DNA from: Plotosus lineatus
Lineage: Eukaryota > Chordata > Actinopteri > Siluriformes > Plotosidae
DNA: 64,000 bases
Reading direction: 5' to 3'
NCBI GenBank assembly: GCA_024760905.1
Contig: CM045733.1
Span: 34,402,501 to 34,466,500 of the forward strand
The stretch's first letter is position 1. Each line of letters starts with the position of its first letter. Below the pieces are notes generated by a model. That model was not told the DNA's origin. It worked only from the letters and a program-made list of their open reading frames with translations, and did not search any database. Positions 49,709 through 62,300 of the stretch are shown piece after piece. Both the position numbers and the translations under genes were made by a program.

Positions 49709-52639
49709 CTACTCCTCTGTCTCATCTGCTGCTCCGGAGATGGTAATGGTGCGCTCCTGTGTATCACTCTGAATGACGTCTTCATCTGTCTTAACTGTTC
49801 TAAACAAAGGTCAATAGTGTCATGAAATGCTCTGGCAGAATTTCAGCATAATGCCATACTTATTAGTGATTAAAAAAAAAAGAGCAAGTATATGTACACT
49901 ACCATACAGAAATTTTGACAGATTGGCACTATTTGATTGGTTTACTCTGTCGGGATAATATGAGTTATCAACCTCTCAAATTCAGGGTAATGCTTGAATC
50001 AATTATAAAGGTAAAAAATTTCACAAAAATCTAATTTTTTCCCACTCTAACCACTATGCCACCAACCCCACATAAATAGTTGTTACATAGACATTATTAT
50101 TTACATGATTTATGACTTCTTAACATGCAAACAATACACAAGCTCTGCATTCATTTTAAGTTGTGTTTGTGTTAACTATGGATACTTTTACCTGATGAGG
50201 ACGGTCTTCCTCTCTGTGACTTCCACGGCCTGCTCATGGGAGAACTCCTCTGTGGTTTCCTTCTGGCCACTGGAAGATGCTGGCAATCTGGAGGACAATG
50301 TAGTTGCTCCACCAGTCCCATCACCCAAGGCTCCACTCACCCTCACCCCAGAGGTGCTAAACCTCATCAGGGACATGCCTTGCACCATTACCCCTAGTCT
50401 GGTGTCCTCACCTTCGATCAACTTCCTGAAGAAGTAAAAAAAGGCACTGATTTACTCTGGCGACAACAAAATTTTTTTAATAATGATAAGTCAAAACATC
50501 AGTAAAGGATATTCTTGATTTGTTTATTACAGTATATAAAAATGTAGTTGAAATTTTGTATAAATAACTTGAATCATGATTAATGTTTTAAACTATAACC
50601 CCAGTAAAATCCTTCAGTAGCAACACATTACCTGTAGGTAGCGATCTCGATCTCAAGAGCCATCTTCACATTGAGGAGACTCTGATATTCCTTCAGCAGC
50701 TGAGTGATCTTCTCCTTCACCATCTTCATATCCAGCTTCAGCGCCTCAACACGAGCCTAGAAAAAAACCACAATGTACCTCTGTTGTCATCAGTAAACCT
50801 TAACATATTTTGTTCTCACAATTTTTTTTTTTAATTATTTTAATTAAATTTAAATTATCCTCACCTGTAAGTCTTCTTCTGTTTTCCTGTATTTATCCTG
50901 GTTATCACGAATCTGAGCCAACAAAGTCTCGTACCTGGTGTTCAGGGCATCCAGCTCTCGCTGCTTATTCTGAATCTATAAACATACCCGCACACACAAA
51001 TTGAAATTTGAATAAATTTACAAAATGTATCAATGAGCAAATGTAGTAATGTAGGTTTGCTAACATCCTTCTTGTAGTTCACAACTTCTTCCCTGATTCC
51101 TCGGACAGATTCCACGTGTCGCGTTGACGCCGTGTTCAAATCTTGGAATTTCGTCTTATACCAGGTGTCCATTTCCTGATGAACATCAAGTGATCATTAA
51201 AGGGTTAAACAAACATAGAAACAAAAAAAAAAAAAAATGAAATAATGTGAGATTACTTATTCTGGAAAATGAAGAAAGGAAGAGGACTTTTATTTACACG
51301 CGATTTTTTATAGTAGGTAATATTTACATAATCATTTCCTCTGTGAAATTAAACGTTAATGGTTTAATAATGAAGACAAACACTGTATCAAGTATAAATA
51401 CAGCCTCGCCACGACCCTACTCAGGATTATTGCAGTTTAAAAAAATGAACGATTGTATAGTACATTCAGTCCATATGTGTAGTAATCATTGTCTACCTGC
51501 AGGTTCCGTGCAGCGATGCTATCGTACTGGGTCTGGATCTCTTTGAGAGCGGATGAGAAGTCAGGAAGAGTGAAGGCCACATCGACTTTAGCCACTGTTT
51601 GATAAATCTGTGCCATCAGTTCTTCGATTTCCTGAACAATTGTGACATGATATTTTAAAATAGGTAAAGTAGCCACATAAAGTAATCTTAATGTAGAATA
51701 TTAATTTTAATATTCTTTTAATTATTTATTTATTTACAGTCTGAAAATAAATGAAAGAATAACTCAATTTACACACACAGAATAAAATTGTAGACCATGT
51801 TTTTTAATTTCCTCTGTCTGTCTATCTGTATTCCCATTTTGCACCACTGGTTTCTGCAGGAAGATATAATTTCTCCCATGTGACTTGGCCTGGTGGTAAA
51901 GGGCTCTGGATCGCTGACTCTAAGGTTGGGGGTTTGAATCCTACTCTCCACAAGGTTGTTACTGTCCCTCCCCCAGTGCAGCTAACTGGGTTATCAAAGG
52001 CGGGCCATGTCTCTCACTATCTATGGTGAGAGGCATGTAAAAGAACCATTGCTGACTTTCGTAAAGAATAGCTGCATAGCCGTCAGCGTGTTTCTGAACC
52101 TTGCTAAAGGGTTGTGTCAGGAAGGGCATCTGACGCAAAAACCTATGCAAATCAAACGTGCGAATCAGGTGATTTACTGTCGTGACCCCTGAAAAAGGGA
52201 AAAGCTGAATTGAAAAAGAAGAAGAAAAAGAAGAAAAAGAAGAAGAAGAAGCAGAAGAAGAAGAAGCAGAAGAAGAAAAAGAAGAAGTGACTTGCCATGA
52301 TAAAATCATCCATTCATTGTCACATTCACACTTATGGGCAATTTAGACAGCCATTCAACTTAATGTGCATATCTTTGGAATGTGGGAGAAAACCAGAATA
52401 CCTGGAGGAAACCTGCACAACAAGAACACTCCACCCAGAGCTGCCCTTGCCAGGAATGGTGCTTGAACTGAGAAACTTCTTGGTATGAAGTGAGGATGCT
52501 AACCGCTTTGCCAACCCCACCCCGAAGTCCCCTGTATAGCAATATGAAGAGATGACAAAAGAGATACTCCACTGAGTAGTACCTAATCACTCAGTGGAAA
52601 TAAGCTTTTGTCATTGCATTATATTGCTATAAATACTGT

Positions 52640-52712
<73 letters not shown>

Positions 52713-55071
52713 ATAAAGCTAATTATTCACAACCCCAATACAGTACTTACATATGATCAAGATAAAAAAAACATCATCGAATTCTGGTCCATGCTGAGTA
52801 TGCACCCTTTTAGATTATGTTTTGAGGACAGCAGCCTACAAGCCCCCACTTTCAAAACTTTAAAATGTAAGCCCACTAGCCTTTTTTCTCCTTCTAGCAT
52901 GCTGGTAATATGTCAGATATTAACATGGTAGCTCATATAAAAACTGAAAATCAGTGTGTAATTAGAACCACAGTACCTGTTTGTGAATCCTCTGAAGGAA
53001 CTCCATCTCTACCTCCAGGTTCTCCAACTGTTTCTCCAGAGCAATACGGGCAGCAGTGGCAGCATCAACATCCTGACAGACAAAACAACAATACATCACA
53101 CTTTATTTATTGAAAGAATTTTGTAATTTACACTTATTTGACGATCAGACCATACCATTTTAATTCCTTAAGAGTTTGATAAAACATTTGTTACGTTTCA
53201 TGTCATACTGTGAAATAAAATTATTAAACTGAATCAAATTCAAGCGAGAAACAGGCATTGTACATTTAAAAAAATCAGATCAACAGTCAAGGCACTTCTC
53301 AACTCACAGGCTTGAAAGCTTCAATGTCCTGTTCAGCCTTTCTCCTAGCTTCCAATGCCTCTTCATACTTGGCCTTGACCATGTCCAGCTGCGCCACCAT
53401 AGCCTCTTTGGCAGCGATAGCAAAGTCCTTCAGGAAAGAGTTGCATTTTATTACAATTAAACACACTGAATAACTTACCCAGAGTTGTCTTTTGTGTTCT
53501 TTGCTTACCCTCTGGACTCTCATCTGATCAGCAACCTGGCGTAGCTCTCTCAACTGCTGTTCATACATCATGCGCAAGCCCGAAGGCTTCACATAACGGT
53601 CCTTCAAGGCTTCTATCTCAGTCTCAAGCAATTTATTTTGCTGCTCCAGGGAGCGCACCTACGAATAAATGCTCTCATTTAAGTACAGGAGAACAACAGG
53701 GAGATGGGAGTGGAGAAAATAGTAACCAAACACATGTTACCTTCTCAATGTAGATAGCTAGCCGGTCATTGAGGGAGATCATCTCTTGTCTCTCACTTGT
53801 ACGTGTGGTCAAGTAGTCCTGATTGGCAGCAGAAGCCGCTTCAAAATCCAATGCACCTCCAAGACCCATACCGGCACACAGAGCACTCATACTCACACTG
53901 CTGAAAGAGTATAGCAAACACAATAAGTAATATATACTTAAAGACACAGCCAGGGCAGTGGTGGCTAGTGGTATAGGTGCTGGATCACTGATTCTAAGGT
54001 TGGGGGTTCAAGTCCCACTCACCACAGGTTGTCAACCCCCCCCATTGCTAACTGGGTTATCAAAGGCCGGCAATGTCTCTCAATGTCTATGGTGTGGGTC
54101 TGTAAAAGAACCATTGCTGACTTTCGACAAGAGTAGGCTGCAAAGCCGTCAGCGTGTTTCCAACATGTGATGGCCTGGCGAGCTGTCCAGGGTGTACTCT
54201 ACCCTCGCCTGGAGTCGGCTGGGATGGGTGCTAACCTCCCCGCAACCCTAATTAGGATTAAGCGGTTCCAGAAAATGAACTGATGAACAGACATGGCCAA
54301 CAATAGATCAGGAGTACAGTATATAGAATAGAGTAGATATATCTTTATAGCTGTATGGTTTAAGACTAGAGTCAAACAGAATGGGGAGAGAGCAGAGTAC
54401 AGTAGGGGGAGTAGAGAGAGAGAGAAAAATAGAGAAATATAGAGTGGGCTGAGAGTAATGTATAGTTGAGTAAAGAAGACTAAGAGTAGAGAGTAGGGCA
54501 GAGTATGGCAGTGTATAGGGCACTGATGTCTCGGTGGGTCAAGGCTCTGGGTTACGGCTTTTGGGATTCGAACCTCATCCATGAAGCCCTCCGATGCCCA
54601 TCGAGCCCCTACAGTGATGGAAAAAGATGTACGAAGAAGCACCTAGCCATCCTTGCTCTACTCTGACAGTAAAGAGTAGACTAGAGGAATACAACATGAG
54701 GATGAATGAACATTCTTTGGAATATTTAAAAACAAAGAAATTCATTACCAGTTTTTAAAAATAATGCATTCAGTACTATTTTTATTTTTTTGGTTGATTC
54801 TTCCATTTCCATTAACTGAGTGAAATTCAGTGGGTTTTAAAGTGTTGATAAGATTAGAGAAAAAATAGTGACGTTACCCGGTGAGGCGCGCGCTGCGGGT
54901 CCCGGACTGAGTCAAACGCGCATTGCGGGTATAGCTGGCAGACCGGTGGCGGGTTTCGCGTCTGCGTGGACTCGGACTGGAGACCCGTATGTGGCAGGTG
55001 GAGGAAGAGGAGGCAAGAGCTCCTTCAAAGTGCCTCCGGTATGAAGAGATGCGCTCCGGGCTGCGACTCAT
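49709..55071 (-). CDS. Type III-like intermediate filament protein, complete, 11 exons
   Basis: Exons in transcript order are 55071-54878, 53900-53741, 53658-53509, 53427-53308, 53072-52977, 51631-51497, 51175-51065, 50975-50865, 50756-50632, 50425-50192 and 49799-49709 (TAG). The total is 1527 nt, giving 508 aa in one frame. The Arg/Ser-rich head (about residues 1-100) contains SYRRHFEG, as in the desmin/vimentin/peripherin group. Coil 1A starts at [12 protein letters not shown] (about 107-118). The rod ends with the consensus [20 protein letters not shown] (about 388-407). The tail has RKTVLIRTV, like the type III tail motif KRTLLIKTVE. It forms cytoplasmic filaments. Exons 3-8 (150, 120, 96, 135, 111, 111 nt) are all phase 0 and divisible by three, and the head-coil 1A region is split by introns, unlike classical type III genes. 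I cannot assign an orthologue. Confidence 0.92.
51882..52290 (+). mobile_element. tRNA-derived SINE (family A, RTE-tail form) with (GAA)n tail
   Basis: GGCCTGGTGGTAAAGGGCTC head, GGGGGTTTGAATCCTACTC B box, body, GGGTTGTGTCAGGAAGGGCA, GTGATTTACTGTCGTGACCC, then about 80 bases of GAA-type repeat. It lies in intron 5 of the intermediate filament gene, antisense to it. Confidence 0.9.
52312..52525 (-). repeat. Degraded family B SINE
   Basis: Read in reverse it has AAGAAGTTTCTCAGTTCAAG and CAGGTATTCTGGTTTTCTCC, as in other family B bodies. Confidence 0.6.
52645..52709. repeat. (TA)n microsatellite
   Basis: Pure TA for about 65 bases in an intron of the intermediate filament gene. Confidence 0.97.
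53952..54284 (+). mobile_element. tRNA-derived SINE (family A, long tail form)
   Basis: GCAGTGGTGGCTAGTGGTAT head, GGGGGTTCAAGTCCCACTC B box, full body and CTAATTAGGATTAAGCGGTT tail. It lies in intron 1 of the intermediate filament gene, antisense to it. Confidence 0.9.
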
Positions 55072-55153
55072 GGCTGGAATTTCCCTTCACTCTGCTGCGC
55101 TGGAGATCAAAACAGATGGAATCGTTTTGTGTTGCTCCTCAGTCACGGTGAGG

Positions 55154-55161
55154 TTTATATA
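55154..55161 (-). promoter_or_regulatory. TATA box of the intermediate filament gene
   Basis: TATATAAA on the minus strand, 83 bases upstream of the start codon. It is well placed for a transcription start near 55125 and a short 5' UTR. Confidence 0.7.
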
Positions 55162-55693
55162 CCTTCTAGAGCCAGGATAAGGAATGTTGAGTCTCTGTTT
55201 CACACCGAGACCAACCACTCAGCCATCTGACACACTGTCGCGAATAAGATTACTCCCTGCTAGAAATAGACGGAATAACTGGCATCACAATGACAGATGT
55301 GCTGTGCGTTCCATCTCGAAACTGGCAGTGAGATATGGTCAAAGGTTTGAGGACATCTGATCATCTCACCCATTTGTTGTTGAATACGTTGTTCTGCTAT
55401 TCTGGGAAGTCTTTTCACTAGATTTGGGGGCCTGACTGTGGGAATTTTTGATCATTCAACTTCAAATACTTAACTGTTCTAGTTTCAAATAGGGTTCAGA
55501 TTCTTCAACTCTTCAACTCCAAAATTACCATGTCTTCATGGAACGCAGCTTTACATGCTAGAACAGACTTGGGTTTGAGTCAAAGGGAATTGCAATGATC
55601 TAAAAGCATTGTACAAACAACTGTGTACTTTAACAATGTGGCAACAGTGTGGAAAAGAACCACATGTGATGGTTAGGAGTGATTGAACTTTTA

Positions 55694-55753
55694 CTTCATC
55701 TTCTTCTTCTTCTTCATCATCATCATCATCATCATCAACAACAACAACAACAA
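55694..55753. repeat. Three successive trinucleotide repeats: (CTT)n(CAT)n(CAA)n
   Basis: CTT, then CAT, then CAA units in immediate succession, directly upstream of a SINE. Confidence 0.95.
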
Positions 55754-55756
55754 TGG

Positions 55757-56052
55757 TGAACAGTGGTGGCCTGGTGGTAAGGTGCTGCTTACTAATTCCA
55801 AGATTTGGGGTTCAAGCCTCACTCTCAATGAGTTGTCACTTTCCCCCAGTGCAACTAACTGTGTGATCAAAGGCCAACCATGTCTCTCACTGTCCATGCT
55901 GAGGGACATGTAAAAGAACTATTGTTGGTTTTCGTCAAGAGCAAGCTGCATAGCTGTCAGCATGTTTCTGTCCTGTGATGGCCTTGTGAGCTCTCCAGGG
56001 TGTACCCTTGCCCTGTATCATGAAAGTGGTTTAGAAAATGAATTAATAATTA
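55757..56052 (+). mobile_element. tRNA-derived SINE (family A), tail shortened
   Basis: GAACAGTGGTGGCCTGGTGG head, GGGGTTCAAGCCTCACTC B box, body to CCAGGGTGTACCCTTGCCCT, then GGTTTAGAAAATGAATTAAT. Confidence 0.85.
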
Positions 56053-56213
56053 TTAGTATATAGCTATCTGTTAAAAATGCAGGTGTAAACAGCAGTGTGT
56101 ACCTTGTATCATTATACGGTCATTCATTTTCTGAACCATTTAATCCTAATTGGAGTCACAGGGAGGCTGTTGCCCAATGCAGCCATGAGGTGGGGGGGGC
56201 ACTAACCAGTATC

Positions 56214-59200
56214 TCTCCCCCTCATGCCGGTCCCAAGCCCGGAGAAATGCAGAGGGTTGTGTCAGGAAGGGCATCCGACGTAAAACCAATGCCAAACTTT
56301 TATGATGCAAATCAGAAGTATTACCCCCATACCGGATCGGTCGAGGCCCGGGTTAACAACGACCGCCATCAGTGCTGTCAATCAACAGGGTGCTGAGGGA
56401 AATTGGACTACTGTTGGTTGAAGGCGTCGAAGAAGGAGAGGTGGGAGGCGTGTCCGTAGGCAGAGAGAGAAGAGGAAAGGCATGAGTCTAGGACTGAGAG
56501 TGGGGACTTTGAATGTTGGAACTATGCAAAGAAAAGGTAGAGAGCTGGATGACATGATGCAGAGGAGGAAGGTGGACATACTGTGTGTTCAGGAGACCAG
56601 GTGGAAAGGTAGCAAAGCTAAAGGTTTAGGAGCAGGGTTTAAGCTATTTTATCATGGTGTGGATGGGAAGAGAAATGGAGTAGGAGTCATCTTGAAGGAG
56701 GGGTTTGTCAGGAATGTTCTAGAAGTGAAAAGAGTGTCAGACAGAGTGATGAGTCTCAAGTTAGAAATTGAAGGTGTAATGCTCAATGTTGTTAGTGCTT
56801 ATGCCCCACAGGCAGGATGTGAGCTAGAAGAGAAGGAGAGATTCTGGAGTGACTTAGATGAAGTGATGCAGAGTATCCCCAGAGGTGAAAGAGTGGTCAT
56901 TGGTGTAGACTTCAATGGACATGTTGGTGCAGGCAACAGAGGGGACGAGGAAGTGATGGGAGGGTTTGGTATCCAGGACAGGAACACAGAAGGACAGATG
57001 TTGATAGATTTTGCAAAAAGGATGGAAATGGCTGTGGTGAATACTTTCTTCCAGAAGAAACAGGAGCATAGGGTGACTTATAAAAGCGGAGGTAGGAGCA
57101 CACAGGTAGACTACATCTTGTGTAGGCGATGTAATTTGAAGGAAGTCAGTGACTGCAAAGTAGTAGTGGGTGAGAGTGTTGCCAAACAGCATAGGATGGT
57201 GGTATGCAGGATGACGCTGATGGTGAGGAAGGTGAAGAAGGCAAAGGCAGAGCAGAAGACAAAGTGGTGGAAGTTGAAAAAGGAAGAGTGTCGTGTTGTC
57301 TTCAAAGAGGAGTTGAAACAGGCTTTGGGTGGCCAGGAAGTGCTTCCAAATGACTGGACAACCACAGCAAATGTGATCAGGGACACAGGTAGGAGAGTAC
57401 TTGGTGTGTCCTCTGGAAGGAAAGTAGATAAGGAGACTTGGTGGTGGAATGAGGAAGTGCAGGAGTGTGTACAAAGGAAGAGGTTCGCTAAGAAAAAGTG
57501 GGACATAGAGAGGACCGAAGAGAGTAAACAGGAGTACAGGGAAACACAGCGTAAGGTGAAAGTAGCAGTGGCTAAGGCCAAACAGAGGGCGTATGATGAC
57601 TTGTACGATAGGATGGACAGTAAAGAGGGAGAAAATGATCTATACAGGTTGACACAGCAGAGAAATAGAGATGGGAAGGACGTGCAGCAAGTTAGATTGA
57701 TAAAAGACAAAGAGGCAAATGTATTGACTGATGACAGAAGTGTGCTGGGAAGATGAAAAGAGTACTTTGAAGAGCTGATGAATGAGGAAAATGAGAGAAA
57801 AAAAAGAGTACAAGAGGTGACCATTGAGGAGCAGGATGTAGCAAAGATCAGTAAGGGTGAAATGAGAAGGGCATTGAAGAGGATGAAGAATGGAAAGGCA
57901 GTTGGTCCTGATGATATACCTGTGGAGGTATGGAAGTGTCTAGGAGAGATAGCAATAGATTTTCTGACAAGAACATTCAACAAGGTCCTAGAAAATGAGC
58001 AGATGCTGGAGGAGTGGAGGAGAAGTGTGCTGGTGCCCATTTTTAAGAACAAGGGGGATGTGCAGAGTTGCGGCAACGACAGAGGGATAAAGTTGATGAG
58101 CCATACGATGAAGTTATGGGAAAGAATAGTGGAAGCTAGACTAAGGGCAGAAGTCACCATTTGTGAACAACAGTTTGGTTTCATGCCAAGAAACAGTACC
58201 ACAGATGCAATGTTTGCTTTGAGGATGTTAATAGAGAAGTACAGAGAAGGTCAGAGGGAGCTACATTGTGCCTTTGTTGATCTGGAAAAAGCATATGACA
58301 GGGTGCCAAGAGAAGAACTGTGGTATTGCATGAGGAAGTCTGGAGTGGCAGAGAAGTATGTTAGAGTGGTGCAGGACATGTATGAGAGATGTAAGACAGT
58401 GGTGAGGTGTGCTGTCGGTGTGACAGAAGAGTTCAAGGTGGAGGTGGGACTGCATCAAGGGTCAGCTCTCAGCCCCTTCTTGTTTGCTATGGTGATGGAC
58501 AGGCTGACAGACGAGGTGAGACAAGAATCTCCATGGACTATGATGTTTGCAGATGACATTGTGATCTGTAGTGAGAGCAGAGAACAAGTGCAGGAGAGAG
58601 GTGGAGGTATGCCCTGGAAAGGAGAGGAATGAAGGTTAACCTCAGAAAATCAGAATACATGTGTGTGAATGAGAAGGACCCAGGAGGAACGGTGATGTTA
58701 CAGGGAGCAGAGATAACGAAGATGGAGGATTTTAAGTACTTAGGCTCAACAATCCAGAGCAATGGAGAGTGTGGAAAAGAGGTGAAGAAGCGTGTGCAGG
58801 CAGTCTGGAATGGTTGGAGAAAAGTGTCCGGTGTGATGTGTGATAGGAGAGTGTCAGCAAGAATGAAAGGAAAAGTGTACAAGACGGTGGTGAGGCCAGT
58901 GATGCTGTATGGCTTAGAAACAGTGGCGCTGAGTAAAAGGCAGGAGGCAGAGCTGGAGGTCGCGGAGATGAAAATGTTGAGGTTCTCTCTGGGAGTAACG
59001 AGGATGGATAGGATCAGAAATGAGTATATCAGAGGGACAGCCCATGTAAGATGTTTTGGTGACAAAGTCAGAGAGGCTAGATTGAGATGGTTTGGACATG
59101 TACAGAGGAGGGATAGTGAGTATATTGGCAGTAGGATGCTGAGGTTGGAACTACCAGGCAGAAGGCCTCGAGGAAGACCAAAGAAGAGATTTATGGATGT

Positions 59201-59331
59201 GGTGAAGGAAGACATGAAGGTCGTTGGAGTCAGAAAAGAAGATGCAGAGGACAGGGTGAGATGGAGGCGGATGATTTGCTGTGGCGACCCCTGAAGGGAG
59301 CAGCCGAAAGTAAAAGAAGAAGAAGAAGAAG
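56214..59331 (+). mobile_element. RTE-type LINE, near full length, single ORF broken twice
   Basis: The 5' region from about 56214 contains GGTTGTGTCAGGAAGGGCAT. The ORF from 56482 has an AP-endonuclease domain (GTLNVGTMQRKG, QETRWKG, SAYAPQAG, GVDFNGHVG, VDYILCRR), then a reverse transcriptase (KNGKAVGPDDIPVEVWK, FVDLEKAYDRVPR, LHQGSALSPFLFAMV, MMFADDIVIC) and the C-terminal domain ([18 protein letters not shown]). Breaks: an in-frame TGA at 57754-57756 and a frame change near 58590. The product would otherwise be about 940 residues. The 3' end is GGCGACCCCTGAAGGGAGCA..CCGAAAG followed by (AAG)n. Two 5'-truncated copies are at 25783-26300 and 43545-44338. Confidence 0.93.
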
Positions 59332-59334
59332 GGA

Positions 59335-62300
59335 GGCCGTTGCCCACCTTGGCCAACTCTGGGTGAGGTGAACAGCTTTCCAGGCCATCCTTACCTTAAC
59401 CTTAATTCTCTCAGTGCCAGGAGGCACATAAGGCTTGAACAGCACTCCTCCATTGGGGCCGATTTGCAGCTGCATGCATGCCGAGTTCCACGAGGTCCAC
59501 CCAGCAATGGTTCTCTCCATCTCAACCATTCTTCACCATGTTGTTTTTGGGTGGCCCCTCTTCCTTCGTCCTTCTGGTGCCCACTCTAGGGCCATAGAAC
59601 AGTCAGCCCGCGGGTCCTTTCTCAGGACATGGCCAATCCAGTTCCATCTCCGTCTTTTCACCTCCTCACTGATCTTCTTTTGATCTTCTCTGCCCTTGCC
59701 ATCTCAAGGATTGTCTGGTTGGAGATGTGCTGTTGCCATCTGATCTTGAAGATCCTTCTGAGACACTTGCTCTGGAAAGTGTCTAGTTTTCCTTCTTCTC
59801 CTTTTGTAAGCTTCCAGGTCTCACATCCATACAGTAGCACTGACAATACTAGGCTCCTAAAGAGTGAAGTTTTCGTACTTCTGCCGATATCTCTGGCTTG
59901 CCAGATTCTCGAGAGTCATTTGAATTGGGCGTTCGCCAGGGCCACTCTTTTTCTGATGTCTGCTGAGCTTCCACCATCATTGGCTACATTAGCTCCTCGA
60001 TACGTGAAACTCTCCACCTCCTCTACTTCTCTATCTCTGACCTTCAATTTTTCTTCACTCCTGCTGTTGACTTTCAGGACTTTGCACTTCCTGTCATTCA
60101 TCTTCAGCCCAACTTTAGCAGCATTCTCTTCCAGCTTGGCTGGCTTCTGTTGTAAATGGTTCATGGAAGATGACAAGAGAGCAAGATCATCTGCAAAATC
60201 AAGGTCCTCCAACAAGGTGGTGAAATCCCACCTGATCCCTGTTCTTTGACCTTGGGTTGTTTTTCACATGACCCCGTCAATGACCAGGAGGAAGAGGAAT
60301 CCTGAGAACAGCTTCTCTGTTTCACTCCGGTCATCACTGGGAACCAATCTGTTGTTTCGTTGTCATCAATGACCGAACACGAGAAGTCCTAATAAAGACA
60401 TCTGACCATCTGTATCAGCTTTGTGGGGATTCCATACTGGCACATAATGATCCACAGGCTATTCCTATGTATGCAATCGAAGGCCTGCTCAAAATCAACA
60501 AAGTGGATGTAGAGGGTAGCATTCCATTCGTTGACTTGTTCCAGAATATTTCTGATTATGAATATCTGCTCCACAGTTCTTCTGCCTTTTCTGAAGTTCG
60601 CTTGTTCTTTCCTAAGTAATGAGTCAACACCTTCCTGTAATCTGTTGACCAGTATCCTGCTGATCACCTTGCTGGCCATCGGCTACAATGTAACCCCCCC
60701 TCCAGTTGCGGTATTCCTGAAGATTTCCTTTCTTTGGAATTTTGTAAATGAGCCCTTTTGTCCATGTTGTAGGAACTGCTTCCTTTTCCAAAATCAGGTC
60801 AAATATTCCTTTCAAGTCCATACTGGTTTGCTCCATATCTGCTTTGAGTATTCCTGGGGCTTTCCCATTGTTGGGGGCTTTCAGTGCTGTTTTGATTTCC
60901 TGTAAAGTAGGTACTTCTGTAGATGTACAGTATATCAATTTCTTTTCTCTCCTCTTCCTCTTCCTGAGGTGGTTCCTTTGGTGCATCTCTGTTGAGCACT
61001 TCCTGGAAATGCTCCTTCCATCTTTCTAACCTGGCCTCTTTGTTCTTTATCAGTTCTCCATTCTTGTCCTTCACCGCTGTAGCCTGTCTGGTGCCTTGTC
61101 CTGCCAATTGCTTCACTATGTTGTACAAGTTCTTCTGCTGCCCATTTTCCGCTGCTGCCTGTGCTCTCTTTGCTTTCTCTGACATCCATCTTCTCTTGTC
61201 CACTCTTACACTCCTCTTCACATCCCTGTACAGTATTCTTCCTTCATCCTGTTCCTAATCCTGTCTGAGCGGGTGCTATCTATCTTAGTCTTAATGCCTT
61301 TCCTCTCATCTATCAACTTCCAGGTGGTATTTCTGATCCATAGTTTGAGTTTCCCTTTCTTGAACCCAAGTACTTCTTCTGCAGTGCTGACATATGCGCT
61401 TCTCTGCTGCTCCCATATCTCCTCTATGTTTTCATTCTCCATCTTCATATCTTCCAGCTTACTCCTTACCACCTTGCAGAACTTCTTCTTTGCTTCCTCA
61501 TCTTTTAGTCTATCCACATTGAGTTTTGGCTTGGCCTTGCTTTTGTTCCTGTATGACTTGAGACGTAGCTTGATGCTGGTCTTCACCAGGTAGTGGTCGC
61601 TGTTGGCATCTGCTCCTCTGTGCACCCGAGAATCCGGTACAGACAACCTCCACTATCCGCTAATCAAAAGGTGGTCAATTTGATTTCTCACTCTCCCATC
61701 AGCTGAAATCCATGTTGCTTTGTGGATGTCTTTGTGGGAAAATAAGGTTCCTGTGATATCAAGCCCGTTCATCTGGCTAAATTCACACAGTCTCTCTCCA
61801 TTATCATTTTGTATTCCTAAACCGTGCACTCCCATTGTTCTCTCGTAGGCAGTGTTATCCTTGCCAACTTTGGAATTGAGGGCCCCCATGACGATAAGGA
61901 TGTCATTTTTATTGCATCCATCGACTGTGTCCTGAAGCTCCTGATAGAATTGTTCCTTCTCATGATTTTCCTTCTCATTTTGGGAGGCATAGACTTGAAT
62001 GTGGTGATTCTTCTGTATCTGGTGTAAAATCTAGATGTTATGATTCACTTATTGATGGGCATCCACTCCAAGAGTGATTTTGCAGCTTGCTGGCTCCTCC
62101 TTGATGCAACGCCTCATCTCCACTATAGATTATTGTTTGTCCTGTCGCTACCTTTGTCCTGCCTGCTCTTGTCCATCTGCTTTCACTGATTCCGAGTATG
62201 TCTAGGTGGTATCCCTCCATCTCTCCTGCAATCTGTGCTGCTGCTCCTCCTCTGTACATTGTCCTTACATTCCAGTGTTCAATGTTGAGGTTAGTTTTGG

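Larger units (their letters stand above)
55162..56213. other. Upstream region of the intermediate filament gene
   Basis: 55162-55690 presumably holds promoter and upstream elements but shows nothing else recognisable. Beyond it are the trinucleotide tract and a SINE. Confidence 0.5.

Noticed and set aside
56854..58202. Long minus-strand frames of up to 363 codons across the RTE element
   Set aside because: They are the antisense of the LINE ORF, whose purine-rich codons leave few stops on the other strand.
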